This document shows positions 32,735-41,908 of a DNA stretch of 64,000 bases, piece after piece; position 1 is the first letter of the stretch, and every line of letters starts with the position of its first letter. The notes under the pieces are model-generated. The model had not been told where the DNA came from. It ran no database searches and saw only the letters and a list, made by a program, of their open reading frames with translations. The DNA is from Lachnospiraceae bacterium. Lineage in GTDB: Bacteria > Bacillota > Clostridia > Lachnospirales > Lachnospiraceae. The DNA is taken from NCBI GenBank assembly GCA_900767585.1, contig CAAFZP010000063.1, positions 12,318-76,317 on the forward strand. Direction: 5' to 3'. Both the position numbers and the translations under genes were made by a program.

Positions 32735-33625
32735 ATGTTTGGAGTTTATTTTGGAAAATACCTCGAGGATGTTGGGGTTCTGACACATGAGCAGTACAAT
32801 GAGATTGTTGAATCGAGCCGTACGTCGCGTGTGAAGATGGGACTGCTTGCCGTGAGCGAAGGGTTAATGACAAAAGAGCAGGCCGATGAAGTAAACCAGC
32901 TGCAGGCGATGAAAGATGCCAGATTTGGAGATATTGCTGTTGAAAAGGGATATCTGACAGAAGAACAGGTCGGAAAGCTTTTGAAGAAACAGGGAGATTC
33001 TTATCTGTTGTTCGTACAGGCACTTGTCGAACGAAAGCTTCTTACATTGGAAGAAATTCAAAATTACCTGAATCATTATAAAAAATCAGAACGATTTACA
33101 GCACTTGAAATCGATGCATTGAAGAGTTCTGATATCGACAAGATTATTCAGATTTTCTTAAAGGATAACCAGGTGCCGGCAAACGTGAAGGATTATCTTG
33201 CACTGCTTGCCCGGAACGTGGTCCGTTTTGTGGATAATAAAGTCCGCTTTGAACATATCGAACATATTCATACATATACAAGTAAGTATATTGCGAGCCA
33301 GTGTTTTGAAGGCGACTATAATCTGTTTATTGGAATCTGTAATGTCGGTACACTTCCGATTGCAACCGAATATGCAAAAGAAGAATTCTCCCAGATCGAT
33401 GAAGACAGCTTAGATGCAGTCTGTGAGTTTATCAATGTATGCAATGGTTTGTTTGCATCGAAGGAATCCCTTGAAGGGGTACATATCGACATGATGCCGC
33501 CAGAGATGTATACCGAAGTTACGACCATCAGTTCGGATGGCCTGATGTTCCTGCTTCCGTGTTTTGTACGTGGGGAGCGTGCGGATATTGTGGTTTGTCT
33601 GGAGACAAAATGGACAATCGGTTAA
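32735..33625 (+). CDS. CheX-like protein with N-terminal helical repeat domain
   Basis: A cytoplasmic protein of 296 residues. The first ~115 residues are paired short helices (LEDVGVLTHEQYNEIVE, MTKEQADEVNQLQAMKDARFGDIAVEKGYLTEEQVGKLLKKQ), resembling the small domain at the N-terminus of GspE-type ATPases. The C-terminal half (about 140-296) resembles CheX/CheC-type CheY-P phosphatases (FVDNKVRFEHIEHI, EDSLDAVCEFINVCNGLFASKE, DGLMFLLPCF). The E-x-x-N arrangement in EFINVCN matches the CheX phosphatase helix. A response regulator gene follows 35 bases later and fits as its substrate. AAGGAGG precedes the ATG. No flagellar or chemotaxis operon is nearby. Confidence 0.75.
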   Translation: MFGVYFGKYLEDVGVLTHEQYNEIVESSRTSRVKMGLLAVSEGLMTKEQADEVNQLQAMKDARFGDIAVEKGYLTEEQVGKLLKKQGDSYLLFVQALVERKLLTLEEIQNYLNHYKKSERFTALEIDALKSSDIDKIIQIFLKDNQVPANVKDYLALLARNVVRFVDNKVRFEHIEHIHTYTSKYIASQCFEGDYNLFIGICNVGTLPIATEYAKEEFSQIDEDSLDAVCEFINVCNGLFASKESLEGVHIDMMPPEMYTEVTTISSDGLMFLLPCFVRGERADIVVCLETKWTIG

Positions 33626-33660
33626 TAGGTGATATATAGATTTATAAAGGAGAAAAAATC

Positions 33661-34023
33661 ATGGCAAATATATTAATTGTAGATGATTCGAGAACATCCC
33701 GTAAGATTCTTCGCGGATTGCTCGAAGCAGATGGACATGTAGTTGTAGATGAAGCGAAAAATGGACAGGAAGGCTATGATATGTATACAAAGTACAAGCC
33801 GGATCTTGTCACGATGGATATCACGATGCCTGTGATGTCTGGTGTGGACAGCTTGAAAAAAATCAAAGCAGATTATCCGGATGCAAAAGTGATTATGGTT
33901 TCTGCCGCCGGGCAGCAGCATAACATGTTAGAGGCAGTCCAGAGTGGAGCAGCGGAATTTATTGCAAAGCCATTTGATGCGGATACAATAAAGAATGTAA
34001 TAAAAAATGTACTTGATAATTAA
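33661..34023 (+). CDS. cheY: CheY-like single-domain response regulator
   Basis: The 120-residue receiver domain has all phosphorylation residues: acidic pair D8-D9, phospho-acceptor D53 in TMDITMP, S81 in VSAAG and K103 in AKPF. There is no output domain, so it acts through protein contact. The upstream CheX-like gene is the obvious partner, and the divergent c-di-GMP enzyme suggests a shared control of motility or surface state. AAAGGAG precedes the ATG. Confidence 0.92.
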   Translation: MANILIVDDSRTSRKILRGLLEADGHVVVDEAKNGQEGYDMYTKYKPDLVTMDITMPVMSGVDSLKKIKADYPDAKVIMVSAAGQQHNMLEAVQSGAAEFIAKPFDADTIKNVIKNVLDN

Positions 34024-34045
34024 GAAAGAAAAGTAATATACAGCA

Positions 34046-34084
34046 AAATGGTCGTATATACAACATCCGTATATATGACCATTT
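34046..34084. terminator. Long hairpin after cheY
   Basis: 15-pair stem AAATGGTCGTATATA / TATATATGACCATTT (one G-U) with a nine-base loop. The T-run after it is poor (ATTTGTATTG), so termination may be partial and read on into the next gene. Confidence 0.5.
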
Positions 34085-34112
34085 GTATTGTAAAAAGATA
34101 TTGGAGTCGATT

Positions 34113-35054
34113 ATGATTGAAACAGTTGTGTCTGTGGATCTGATGGTGGAGGAAGAACTGAAAGTAAAGAAAAATCACCTGGCACCGGATTTTCCAACAG
34201 GAAAGGAAAAGAGAATCTGTATTGTATCCGGCTTGTATGGCGATGAGCTGCAGGGACAATATATTTGTTATGAAGTTATCCGCCGAATCAAACTTGCATA
34301 TGAGAATCTGACGGGAATTGTAGATGTCTACCCATCTTTAAATCCGATGGGGCTTGATTCAAAAACAAGAGAAATCCCGGGGTCGGGAATCGATATGAAT
34401 TCTATTTTCCCAGGTTCAAAGCTTGGCGCACTTGGAGAATATACAGCATCCTGCATATTTGAAGATATCAAAGGTGCCGACGTCTGTATTGATTTGCATG
34501 CAAGTAATCTGTATGTACATGAGGTTCCGCAGGTGCGTATGAATGACGACCGGGTGGAGGAACTCATGCCGATTGCAAAGTGCTTAAATGTGGATATGAT
34601 CTGGATTCATCCAAGTAATTCCGTGTTAAATGGCAGTCTTGCGTATTCTTTAAATGAAGTGGGCGTCAGATCTCTTGTCATTGAATCCGGTGTTGCATAT
34701 CAGATCAATCAAGCGTATTGCAACCGGATTGTGGATGGTTTGTTCGCGCTTATGAAAGAGATGGGAATCTGGCAGGGAGAAACAATCACGCCGAAGAAAG
34801 TTCCAATCACCAACGATGCGGATATTCTTTATATCAATGCGGAGAGCAGTGGTATTTTTATACCGGCAGTCCGGTTGTTTGATCATGTAAAAAAAGGGGA
34901 TTTGATTGGAACAATCGTGAATGTGATTACAGGTGCAGTCGAGGAGGCCGTTTATGCTTCCGGGGATGGCATGATCTGTTCCATGCGGGAGTATCCTGTG
35001 ATTGAAGAAGGATCCCTGCTCGCACGGATTGTGGGAGGAAATGGAGATGAATAA
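34113..35054 (+). CDS. Succinylglutamate desuccinylase/aspartoacylase-like protein, copy 1
   Basis: The 313-residue product belongs to the AstE/AspA branch of zinc carboxypeptidase-like hydrolases. It has an IVSGLYGDELQGQ block, YPSLNPMGLDSKTREIPGSGIDMNSIFPG, and DLHAS with H129. The usual first zinc ligand histidine in GxHGxE is Y42, while E45 and H129 remain. Metal binding may therefore be altered. The C-terminal ~90 residues form a beta-barrel domain (ADILYINAESSGIFIP...). ATG 34113 follows TTGGAG. The gene overlaps a paralogue by eight bases, which suggests the two products act together. The substrate is unknown. Confidence 0.78.
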   Translation: MIETVVSVDLMVEEELKVKKNHLAPDFPTGKEKRICIVSGLYGDELQGQYICYEVIRRIKLAYENLTGIVDVYPSLNPMGLDSKTREIPGSGIDMNSIFPGSKLGALGEYTASCIFEDIKGADVCIDLHASNLYVHEVPQVRMNDDRVEELMPIAKCLNVDMIWIHPSNSVLNGSLAYSLNEVGVRSLVIESGVAYQINQAYCNRIVDGLFALMKEMGIWQGETITPKKVPITNDADILYINAESSGIFIPAVRLFDHVKKGDLIGTIVNVITGAVEEAVYASGDGMICSMREYPVIEEGSLLARIVGGNGDE

Positions 35055-35982
35055 AGAAATTATTTTTTCTATGAATACTGCTTTTCGCGGGGAATTCAAT
35101 ATTCATGGATATTCATATGGACGTGGAGATAAGGCGGCGTGTATTGTTGGATCTATGCGAGGAAATGAATATCAGCAGTTATATATGTGCTCACTTCTGG
35201 CGCAGAGACTGGCAGAGATTGAGGCACAGGGGGATGTGGTAGCCGGGAAAGAAATCCTGCTTATTCCAACGCTCAATTACAGCTCTATGAATGCGCAGAA
35301 GAAGAAATGGATCTCAGATGATTCTGATATCAACCGTTCTTTTCCCGGAAATATTGAGGGAACTGCGACAAGCCGGATTGCGGCTACGTTGATGGAGCGC
35401 GTAAAAGATTATACATATGGTGTTCAGTTTGCAAGTTTTTATCTGGATGGAATCTCAATTCCGCATGTGCGGATGATGGAGACGGGAACAGAGAGTACAA
35501 GCCTTGCCAATCTGTTTGGTATGCCATATGTATTAACGGGTGATACGCGTTCATTTGATACAGCGACACTGAATTACAACTGGCAGAAGATGGGGACCCA
35601 GGCATTCTCAATTTACTCCGCTACGACTGATACATTAGATGGCGAGAGTGCGAAGATGGCAGTGAGCGCGGTACTCCGGTTTCTGACACGTATGGGAATT
35701 ATCCGCTACGAAAGCCACGGAGGATATATCTCAACGACATTAAAAGAGAAGGATCTTGTGTCGGTGCGTGCGGATGAGGCGGGATTTTTCCGTTGTATTG
35801 TCGGGGTAAACCAGGAGGTAAAACGCGGGCAGGTACTTGCAGAGATCATTAACCCGATGGATGGTAATATTAAGGCTGAAATTTTGGCACCGACGGATGG
35901 AATTGTATTTTTTGTACAAAATTCCCCACTCGTGTTCCAAAATGTGGTAATATACAAAATCGTAAGAAGAATGCACCAGTAA
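35047..35982 (+). CDS. Aspartoacylase-like paralogue lacking zinc ligands, copy 2
   Basis: 311 residues, the same overall layout as copy 1: IVGSMRGNEYQQ, IPTLNYSSMNAQ, DSDINRSFPG, and a C-terminal barrel with PTDGIVFFVQNSPLV. The zinc-binding histidines are absent: R38 replaces the first, and the DLH segment is replaced by GVQFASF. It is therefore probably catalytically inactive or uses another mechanism. ATG 35047 is chosen because GGGAGG at 35033-35038 is eight bases away; it lies inside the end of copy 1. Coupled expression suggests a heteromer of one near-canonical and one degenerate subunit. Confidence 0.75.
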   Translation: MNKEIIFSMNTAFRGEFNIHGYSYGRGDKAACIVGSMRGNEYQQLYMCSLLAQRLAEIEAQGDVVAGKEILLIPTLNYSSMNAQKKKWISDDSDINRSFPGNIEGTATSRIAATLMERVKDYTYGVQFASFYLDGISIPHVRMMETGTESTSLANLFGMPYVLTGDTRSFDTATLNYNWQKMGTQAFSIYSATTDTLDGESAKMAVSAVLRFLTRMGIIRYESHGGYISTTLKEKDLVSVRADEAGFFRCIVGVNQEVKRGQVLAEIINPMDGNIKAEILAPTDGIVFFVQNSPLVFQNVVIYKIVRRMHQ

Positions 35983-36020
35983 GGTGACATCGATAAATTA
36001 CAAAAATCAGGAGGAAAGTC

Positions 36021-39000
36021 ATGAGCAAGGTTAGACGAATCTATGTAGAAAAGAAAGATGCTTATGCGGTTAAGGCGAAGGACTTAAAGAAGCAGTTCAA
36101 GGATTATCTTGGAATTAAGGCTGATAATGTCCGCGTCCTGACACGGTATGACATGGAAGGTGTATCAGAGGATACCTACAAAAAAGCGAAGGTTACAATC
36201 TTCTCGGAGCCACCGATCGATGTCGTATATGAAGAATCATTCCCAATGAATGAGAAGGAAAAGTGCTTCTCGCAGGAATATCTTCCGGGACAGTTTGATC
36301 AGCGTGCGGATTCTGCAGAGCAGTGTGTCAAGCTTCTGAACGAGGAGGAGACACCAGTCATCAAGACAGCTACAACTTATGTGGTAGAGGGTGATGTGAC
36401 AGAAGAGCAGATGCAGACAATCCGGGAGTACGTTGTAAACCCGGTTGATTCCCGTATCACAGATGAGACAAAACCGGATACACTTGTCACAAACTTTGAA
36501 GAGCCTGCTGACGTCAAAATCTTTGATGGATTCAAGGATATGTCAGAGACAGAGCTTACGACATTGTATAATTCTCTTGGCCTTGCAATGACAATCAAGG
36601 ATTTTGAACATATACAGAATTATTTCAAGAACGAAGAACACAGAGATCCATCCATGACAGAAATCCGTGTGCTCGATACATACTGGTCTGACCATTGCCG
36701 GCATACGACATTTTCTACAGAACTTACAAATGTCTCTTTTGATGACGGATATTATAAGGATATGATTACCGAGACATATGACCGTTATGTCGGTGCAACA
36801 AAAGAAATGTACAAGGGAAGAGACGACAAGTTTGTCTGCCTGATGGATATTGCTCTTATGGCAATGAAGGAACTGAAAAAAGCCGGCAAGCTAAATGATC
36901 AGGAGGAGTCAGACGAGATCAATGCGTGCTCCATCGTTGTCCCGGTTAAGGTTGATGGCGTAGAAGAAGAGTGGCTGGTAAGCTTTAAGAACGAGACACA
37001 TAACCATCCGACAGAGATTGAGCCATTTGGTGGCGCTGCAACCTGTCTGGGCGGTGCAATCCGTGATCCGCTTTCCGGACGTTCTTATGTATATCAGGCA
37101 ATGCGTGTAACAGGAGCTGCAGATCCGACTGTATCTTTGAAGGATACAATGCATGGTAAGCTCCCGCAGAGAAAGATTGTAAAGGTTGCTGCCGAAGGTT
37201 ACAGTTCCTATGGTAACCAGATTGGTCTTGCAACCGGACTTGTAAAAGAAATATATCATCCGAATTACGTTGCAAAGCGTATGGAGGTTGGTGCGGTTAT
37301 GGGCGCTGCTCCGAGAAGATGTGTCAAGCGTTTGAATTCGGATCCTGGTGATATCATCATTCTGCTTGGCGGACGTACCGGACGGGACGGCTGCGGCGGT
37401 GCGACCGGTTCTTCGAAGGCTCATACAGAAAGCTCGCTTGAGACATGTGGTGCAGAAGTGCAAAAAGGAAATGCACCAACCGAGCGTAAGATCCAGCGTT
37501 TGTTCCGCAGGGAAGAAGTTGCAAGTCTTATCAAAAAATGTAACGACTTCGGTGCCGGCGGTGTATCAGTAGCTATCGGAGAGCTTGCTGATGGTCTTCG
37601 GATCGATCTCGATAAGGTTCCGAAAAAATATGCAGGCCTTGATGGTACAGAGCTTGCAATCTCTGAATCACAGGAGCGTATGGCAGTTGTCGTTGATCCA
37701 AAGGATGTTGACAAGATGATGCAATACGTGGCAGAAGAAAACTTAGAGGCAGTTGCGGTTGCGGTTGTAACAGAGGAAAAACGTCTGGTACTTTCATGGA
37801 GAGGCAAAGAAATCGTAAATCTGTCCCGTGCATTCCTGGATACAAACGGTGCACATCAGGAGACAGATGTCAAAGTTGCCATGCCGGATGCAGATGCTAA
37901 ATATTTTGATGAGAAAAAAGATACATCCGATGTGAAGAAACTCTGGTTAGATACACTTTCTGATCTGAATGTGGCATCACAGAAGGGTCTTGTAGAGATG
38001 TTTGATTCATCAATCGGTGCCGGATCTGTTACAATGCCATATGGTGGTAAATATCAGCTTTCCGAGACACAGACGATGATTGCAAAGCTCCCTGTTTTGA
38101 AAGGAAAGACCGATACGGTTACGATGATGAGTTATGGATTTGATCCATATCTGTCAAGTTGGAGCCCATACCACGGAGCTATCTATGCTGTACTGACTTC
38201 CGTTGCAAAGATTGCTGCAGCAGGTGGTGATGTAAGCAAAGTAAGACTGACATTCCAGGAGTATTTTGAGAGACTCGGTACAGATCCATATCGTTGGGGT
38301 CTGCCGCTTTCTGCATTGCTCGGCGCATATGATGTACAGATGGGACTCGGACTTCCGTCTATCGGAGGTAAGGATTCTATGTCTGGTTCCTTCGACGATA
38401 TTGATGTTCCGCCAACACTGATCAGTTTTGCGGTGGATGTGGCAAGTTATCAGGATGTTGTGACACCGGAATTAAAGAAAGCAGGTAATCAGCTTGTATG
38501 CTTTGATATCAAGCGGGATGCTTTTGACAAACCGGATTATCAGGATGCTCTGGATAAATATGAGAAATTGCACAAAGCAATTACCGAAGGAAAAGTCGTT
38601 TCTGCTTATGCAATCGGCTTTGGCGGTATGATCGAGGCAATCTCGAAGATGGCATTTGGTAACAAGCTTGGTGTGAAGCTTGCAAAGACCGTTGATGCAG
38701 ATGAGCTCACAGCGAAGAAATATGGATCCATCATTCTCGAAGTCGAGAAGGACAATGTGACAGAACTTGGTATTCCATGTACGGTTATCGGTGAAGTACA
38801 GGCTGCACCGGAGTTCGTATACGGTGATACAGTGATCACAATGGATGAGGCGTTAGATGCATGGACAAAGAAGCTTGAGAAGGTATTCCCAACAGAGTCC
38901 GGCGTGGAGCAGAATGATAAGATCAACGATACATTGAAGATCGTAGATGGAAAGGTAAGCACAGGACTTTTTGATGCAGGTTCCATCTATGTAGCGAAGA

Positions 39001-39809
39001 ACAAAGTTGCAAAACCAAAGGTATTTATCCCGGTATTCCCTGGAACAAACTGTGAGTATGACTCAGCAAAGGCGTTCGAAAATGCGGGCGCCGAGGTTCA
39101 GACAATCGTCTTTCGTAATATGGATGCACAGGGCATCCGTGATTCGGTAGATGCATTCACGAAGGCAATCAGTGAGAGTCAGATCATCATGTTCCCAGGT
39201 GGTTTCTCCGCCGGTGATGAGCCGGATGGTTCCGGTAAGTTCATCGCAACTGCATTCCGGAATGCAAAGATTGCTGATGAGGTTATGAAGCTTTTGAATG
39301 AGCGTGACGGACTGGCACTTGGTATCTGTAACGGATTCCAGGCACTCATCAAGCTCGGACTTGTTCCTTATGGCGAGATCCGTCCGCAGGAGGATGATTC
39401 ACCGACGTTGACGATCAACAGCATCGGCCGTCACCAGTCCAAGATGGTTTATACAAAGGTTGTTACTAACAAGAGCCCATGGCTGCAGAAGGCAAAGCTT
39501 GGCGGTGTGTATACCGTACCAATCTCACATGGTGAGGGACGTTTTGTTGCAAGCAAGGAGTGGACAGAGAAGCTCTTCGCAAATGGACAGGTTGCAACCC
39601 AGTATGTTGATATGGATGGCAATCCGACGATGGATGAATATTACAATGTCAATGGTTCTTACTACGCAATCGAGGGTATCACAAGTCCGGATGGCCGTGT
39701 ACTTGGTAAGATGGCTCACTCAGAGCGTAAGGGAACAGCAGTGGCAGTCAATATCTACGGAGATCAGGATCAGAAGATCTTTGAGTCCGGTGTTGCTTAT
39801 TTCTCATAA
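36021..39809 (+). CDS. purL: Phosphoribosylformylglycinamidine synthase, single large chain
   Basis: This enzyme makes formylglycinamidine ribonucleotide from FGAR, glutamine and ATP in purine synthesis. The 1,262-residue product fuses the synthase core to a C-terminal class I glutamine amidotransferase domain (about 1000-1262). The latter has the nucleophile in ALGICNGFQ and the catalytic SHGEGRF. Core motifs include DTYWSDHCRHTTF and FKNETHNHPTEIEPFGGAATCLGGAIRD. The single-chain form is as in many Clostridia and gammaproteobacteria. AGGAGG precedes the ATG. No riboswitch is visible in the 38-base gap upstream. It stands alone, without other pur genes in the window. Confidence 0.97.
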   Translation: MSKVRRIYVEKKDAYAVKAKDLKKQFKDYLGIKADNVRVLTRYDMEGVSEDTYKKAKVTIFSEPPIDVVYEESFPMNEKEKCFSQEYLPGQFDQRADSAEQCVKLLNEEETPVIKTATTYVVEGDVTEEQMQTIREYVVNPVDSRITDETKPDTLVTNFEEPADVKIFDGFKDMSETELTTLYNSLGLAMTIKDFEHIQNYFKNEEHRDPSMTEIRVLDTYWSDHCRHTTFSTELTNVSFDDGYYKDMITETYDRYVGATKEMYKGRDDKFVCLMDIALMAMKELKKAGKLNDQEESDEINACSIVVPVKVDGVEEEWLVSFKNETHNHPTEIEPFGGAATCLGGAIRDPLSGRSYVYQAMRVTGAADPTVSLKDTMHGKLPQRKIVKVAAEGYSSYGNQIGLATGLVKEIYHPNYVAKRMEVGAVMGAAPRRCVKRLNSDPGDIIILLGGRTGRDGCGGATGSSKAHTESSLETCGAEVQKGNAPTERKIQRLFRREEVASLIKKCNDFGAGGVSVAIGELADGLRIDLDKVPKKYAGLDGTELAISESQERMAVVVDPKDVDKMMQYVAEENLEAVAVAVVTEEKRLVLSWRGKEIVNLSRAFLDTNGAHQETDVKVAMPDADAKYFDEKKDTSDVKKLWLDTLSDLNVASQKGLVEMFDSSIGAGSVTMPYGGKYQLSETQTMIAKLPVLKGKTDTVTMMSYGFDPYLSSWSPYHGAIYAVLTSVAKIAAAGGDVSKVRLTFQEYFERLGTDPYRWGLPLSALLGAYDVQMGLGLPSIGGKDSMSGSFDDIDVPPTLISFAVDVASYQDVVTPELKKAGNQLVCFDIKRDAFDKPDYQDALDKYEKLHKAITEGKVVSAYAIGFGGMIEAISKMAFGNKLGVKLAKTVDADELTAKKYGSIILEVEKDNVTELGIPCTVIGEVQAAPEFVYGDTVITMDEALDAWTKKLEKVFPTESGVEQNDKINDTLKIVDGKVSTGLFDAGSIYVAKNKVAKPKVFIPVFPGTNCEYDSAKAFENAGAEVQTIVFRNMDAQGIRDSVDAFTKAISESQIIMFPGGFSAGDEPDGSGKFIATAFRNAKIADEVMKLLNERDGLALGICNGFQALIKLGLVPYGEIRPQEDDSPTLTINSIGRHQSKMVYTKVVTNKSPWLQKAKLGGVYTVPISHGEGRFVASKEWTEKLFANGQVATQYVDMDGNPTMDEYYNVNGSYYAIEGITSPDGRVLGKMAHSERKGTAVAVNIYGDQDQKIFESGVAYFS

Positions 39810-39863
39810 ATAAAGGTTACGATTGCGGCATGGACACATGTCACGGAAAGGGGATGTGTGTTC

Positions 39864-40685
39864 ATGCCACATTTTATTTCTATACAGAATTTACAGGATA
39901 CAGGTTTGGATATCTATGCCAGACTTTCAGAGGTACAGCTCCTTCGTTACTGGGAGCCGAAGCCGGGTATCTTTATCGCGGAAAGCCCGATCGTCGTGGA
40001 GCGGGCACTTGCTGCCGGATATCGTCCAATTTCTGTCCTGATGGATGAAGCGGAGGTACCAAAACAGCAGGGATTGCTTGAGGCGTGTGGAGAGATTCCG
40101 GTCTATACTGCAAAGTTTGATGTACTGACGCAGATCACCGGGTTTAAGCTGACGCGTGGAATGTTATGTGCGATGGAGCGAAATGCGCTTCCACAGGTGG
40201 ACATCTTATGCCGTGATATGTACCGGATTGCAGTGTTAGAAGACGTGATGAACCCGACGAATGTCGGAGCAATCTTTCGGTCTGCAGCGGCGCTTGGCAT
40301 GGATGCAGTGCTTCTGACACATGGATGCGCCGATCCGCTATACCGGAGAGCAATTCGGGTCAGTATGGGTACGGTATTCCAGATTCCGTGGACGTATCTG
40401 CCGAAGTCAGAAGAAGATACCGCGCAGACACTTCATACGCTGGGATTTCCGTGTGTAGCGATGGCTCTGCGGGATGATTCGTGCGAGATCTGTGATCCGC
40501 GGTTTGCGAAGCTTGATAAGCTCGCTGTGATCCTTGGAACGGAAGGAGAAGGATTGCGGCAGGAGACGATCACGCACAGCGATTATACAGTGAAGATACC
40601 GATGACACATGGTGTGGATTCGCTGAATGTGGCGGCTGCGAGTGCGGTGGCGTTCTGGGAATTGTCGAAAAGAGAAACCGTTTAA
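39864..40685 (+). CDS. SpoU/TrmH family RNA 2'-O-methyltransferase
   Basis: 273 residues with an N-terminal RNA-binding-like substrate domain (about 1-115). The SPOUT catalytic domain follows: VLEDVMNPTNVGAIFRSAAALGMDAV (motif 1), LGTEGEGLRQE (motif 2) and IPMTHGVDSLNVAAASAVAFWE (motif 3). These are the trefoil-knot SAM-binding motifs. It methylates ribose in rRNA or tRNA; the exact nucleotide cannot be told. ATG 39864 is preferred over GTG 39858 on ribosome-site spacing (AAAGGGGA). A terminator overlaps its stop codon. Confidence 0.9.
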   Translation: MPHFISIQNLQDTGLDIYARLSEVQLLRYWEPKPGIFIAESPIVVERALAAGYRPISVLMDEAEVPKQQGLLEACGEIPVYTAKFDVLTQITGFKLTRGMLCAMERNALPQVDILCRDMYRIAVLEDVMNPTNVGAIFRSAAALGMDAVLLTHGCADPLYRRAIRVSMGTVFQIPWTYLPKSEEDTAQTLHTLGFPCVAMALRDDSCEICDPRFAKLDKLAVILGTEGEGLRQETITHSDYTVKIPMTHGVDSLNVAAASAVAFWELSKRETV

Positions 40686-40700
40686 GAGCGGTTTCTTTTT
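40673..40700 (+). terminator. Rho-independent terminator overlapping the methyltransferase stop
   Basis: AGAAACCG / CGGTTTCT stem with an eight-base loop and TTTTT. Confidence 0.85.
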
Positions 40701-40725
40701 ATTTATAAAAAAATCAAAAAAGTGA

Positions 40726-40753
40726 TTGACAAATGGTTATATCGTGTTATAAT
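40726..40753 (+). promoter_or_regulatory. Sigma-A promoter of cysK
   Basis: TTGACA (40726-40731), 16 bases, TATAAT (40748-40753), about 75 bases before the start. No T-box or S-box is seen in the leader; control by the Rrf2 protein downstream is a possibility. Confidence 0.8.
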
Positions 40754-40836
40754 ACATTCAAATCATACTTAACGAGTAGGAATATAGGGAAATAGAAAAA
40801 CGATAGATAATATAAGAAAATCTGGAGGTAGACATT

Positions 40837-41775
40837 ATGAGTAAAGTAATTAAAAGTGCGTTGGAATTGATCGGTAATACACCATTGCTTCAGGCAGACC
40901 GTTATGCGAAGAAGGCAGGCGTGACAGATGCAAATCTGTATGTAAAGCTGGAGTACCTGAATCCATCAGGTTCTGTAAAGGATCGTATTGCACTTGCAAT
41001 GATCGAGGATGCTGAGGAAAAGGGAGAGCTGAAGCCGGGTGCGACAATCATCGAGCCAACATCCGGAAATACAGGTATCGGTATTGCAGCCGTTGCAACA
41101 GCAAAGGGCTATCGTGCGATCCTGACACTGCCGGAGACCATGAGTGTAGAGCGTAGAAATCTTCTGAAGGCATATGGCGCAGAGCTTGTGTTGACAGATG
41201 GTTCTAAGGGTATGAAAGGTGCCATCGCAAAGGCAGAAGAACTGAAGGAGTCTATCCCGGGTGCAATCATCCTTGGACAGTTTGATAACCCAGCCAACTC
41301 TGAGATGCACAAGAAGACAACCGGACCAGAGATCTGGGAGCAGACAGAGGGTAAGGTGGATATCTTCGTAGCCGGTGTTGGTACAGGCGGAACACTGACA
41401 GGTGTTGGTGAATATCTGAAGTCTAAGAATCCAGATGTGAAGATTGTAGCAGTAGAGCCTGCAACAAGTGCAGTTCTTTCAACTGGTCAGGCTGGATCCC
41501 ACAAGATTCAGGGTATCGGAGCTGGATTCGTACCAAAGGTACTGAATACAAAGATCTACGATGAGATCATTACAATCGAGAACGATGATGCATTTGAAGA
41601 GGGAAGAGCGTTTGCAAGAGCTGAAGGTGTTCTGGTTGGTATCTCTTCCGGTGCAGCATTGAAAGCTGCAGATATCCTTGCAAAAAGACCGGAGAACAAG
41701 GGCAAGACAATCGTTGCATTGCTTCCAGATTCTGGTGACAGATATCTTTCAACTGCATTGTTTGCAGAGCAGTAA
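40837..41775 (+). CDS. cysK: Cysteine synthase A
   Basis: CysK makes cysteine from O-acetylserine and sulfide with pyridoxal phosphate. The 312-residue product has the PLP lysine in PSGSVKDR, the substrate loop TSGNTG and the phosphate-binding VGTGGTLTGVGEYL. All match CysK; a CBS or cystathionine role is less likely given the length. CTGGAGG precedes the ATG. The Rrf2 regulator gene downstream links it to sulfur or Fe-S control. Confidence 0.95.
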   Translation: MSKVIKSALELIGNTPLLQADRYAKKAGVTDANLYVKLEYLNPSGSVKDRIALAMIEDAEEKGELKPGATIIEPTSGNTGIGIAAVATAKGYRAILTLPETMSVERRNLLKAYGAELVLTDGSKGMKGAIAKAEELKESIPGAIILGQFDNPANSEMHKKTTGPEIWEQTEGKVDIFVAGVGTGGTLTGVGEYLKSKNPDVKIVAVEPATSAVLSTGQAGSHKIQGIGAGFVPKVLNTKIYDEIITIENDDAFEEGRAFARAEGVLVGISSGAALKAADILAKRPENKGKTIVALLPDSGDRYLSTALFAEQ

Positions 41776-41813
41776 AAAGAAGAAAATGAACGGATAAAAT
41801 ATAGTTCGTTATC

Positions 41814-41885
41814 TTGACTTATGTTAGTGCTGATTATATAATTTTTGGTATCTGCGGAAAGCGACGAGACCGAAATTATATAATC
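41814..41885 (+). promoter_or_regulatory. Rrf2 gene promoter with inverted-repeat operator
   Basis: TTGACT (41814-41819), 17 bases, TATAAT (41837-41842). A perfect 13-bp inverted repeat, GATTATATAATTT (41832-41844) and AAATTATATAATC (41873-41885), covers the -10 and the start of the leader. This is a good place for autoregulation by the Rrf2 protein encoded next. Confidence 0.75.
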
Positions 41886-41908
41886 GGTTACTTTATGGAG
41901 GAACTTGC

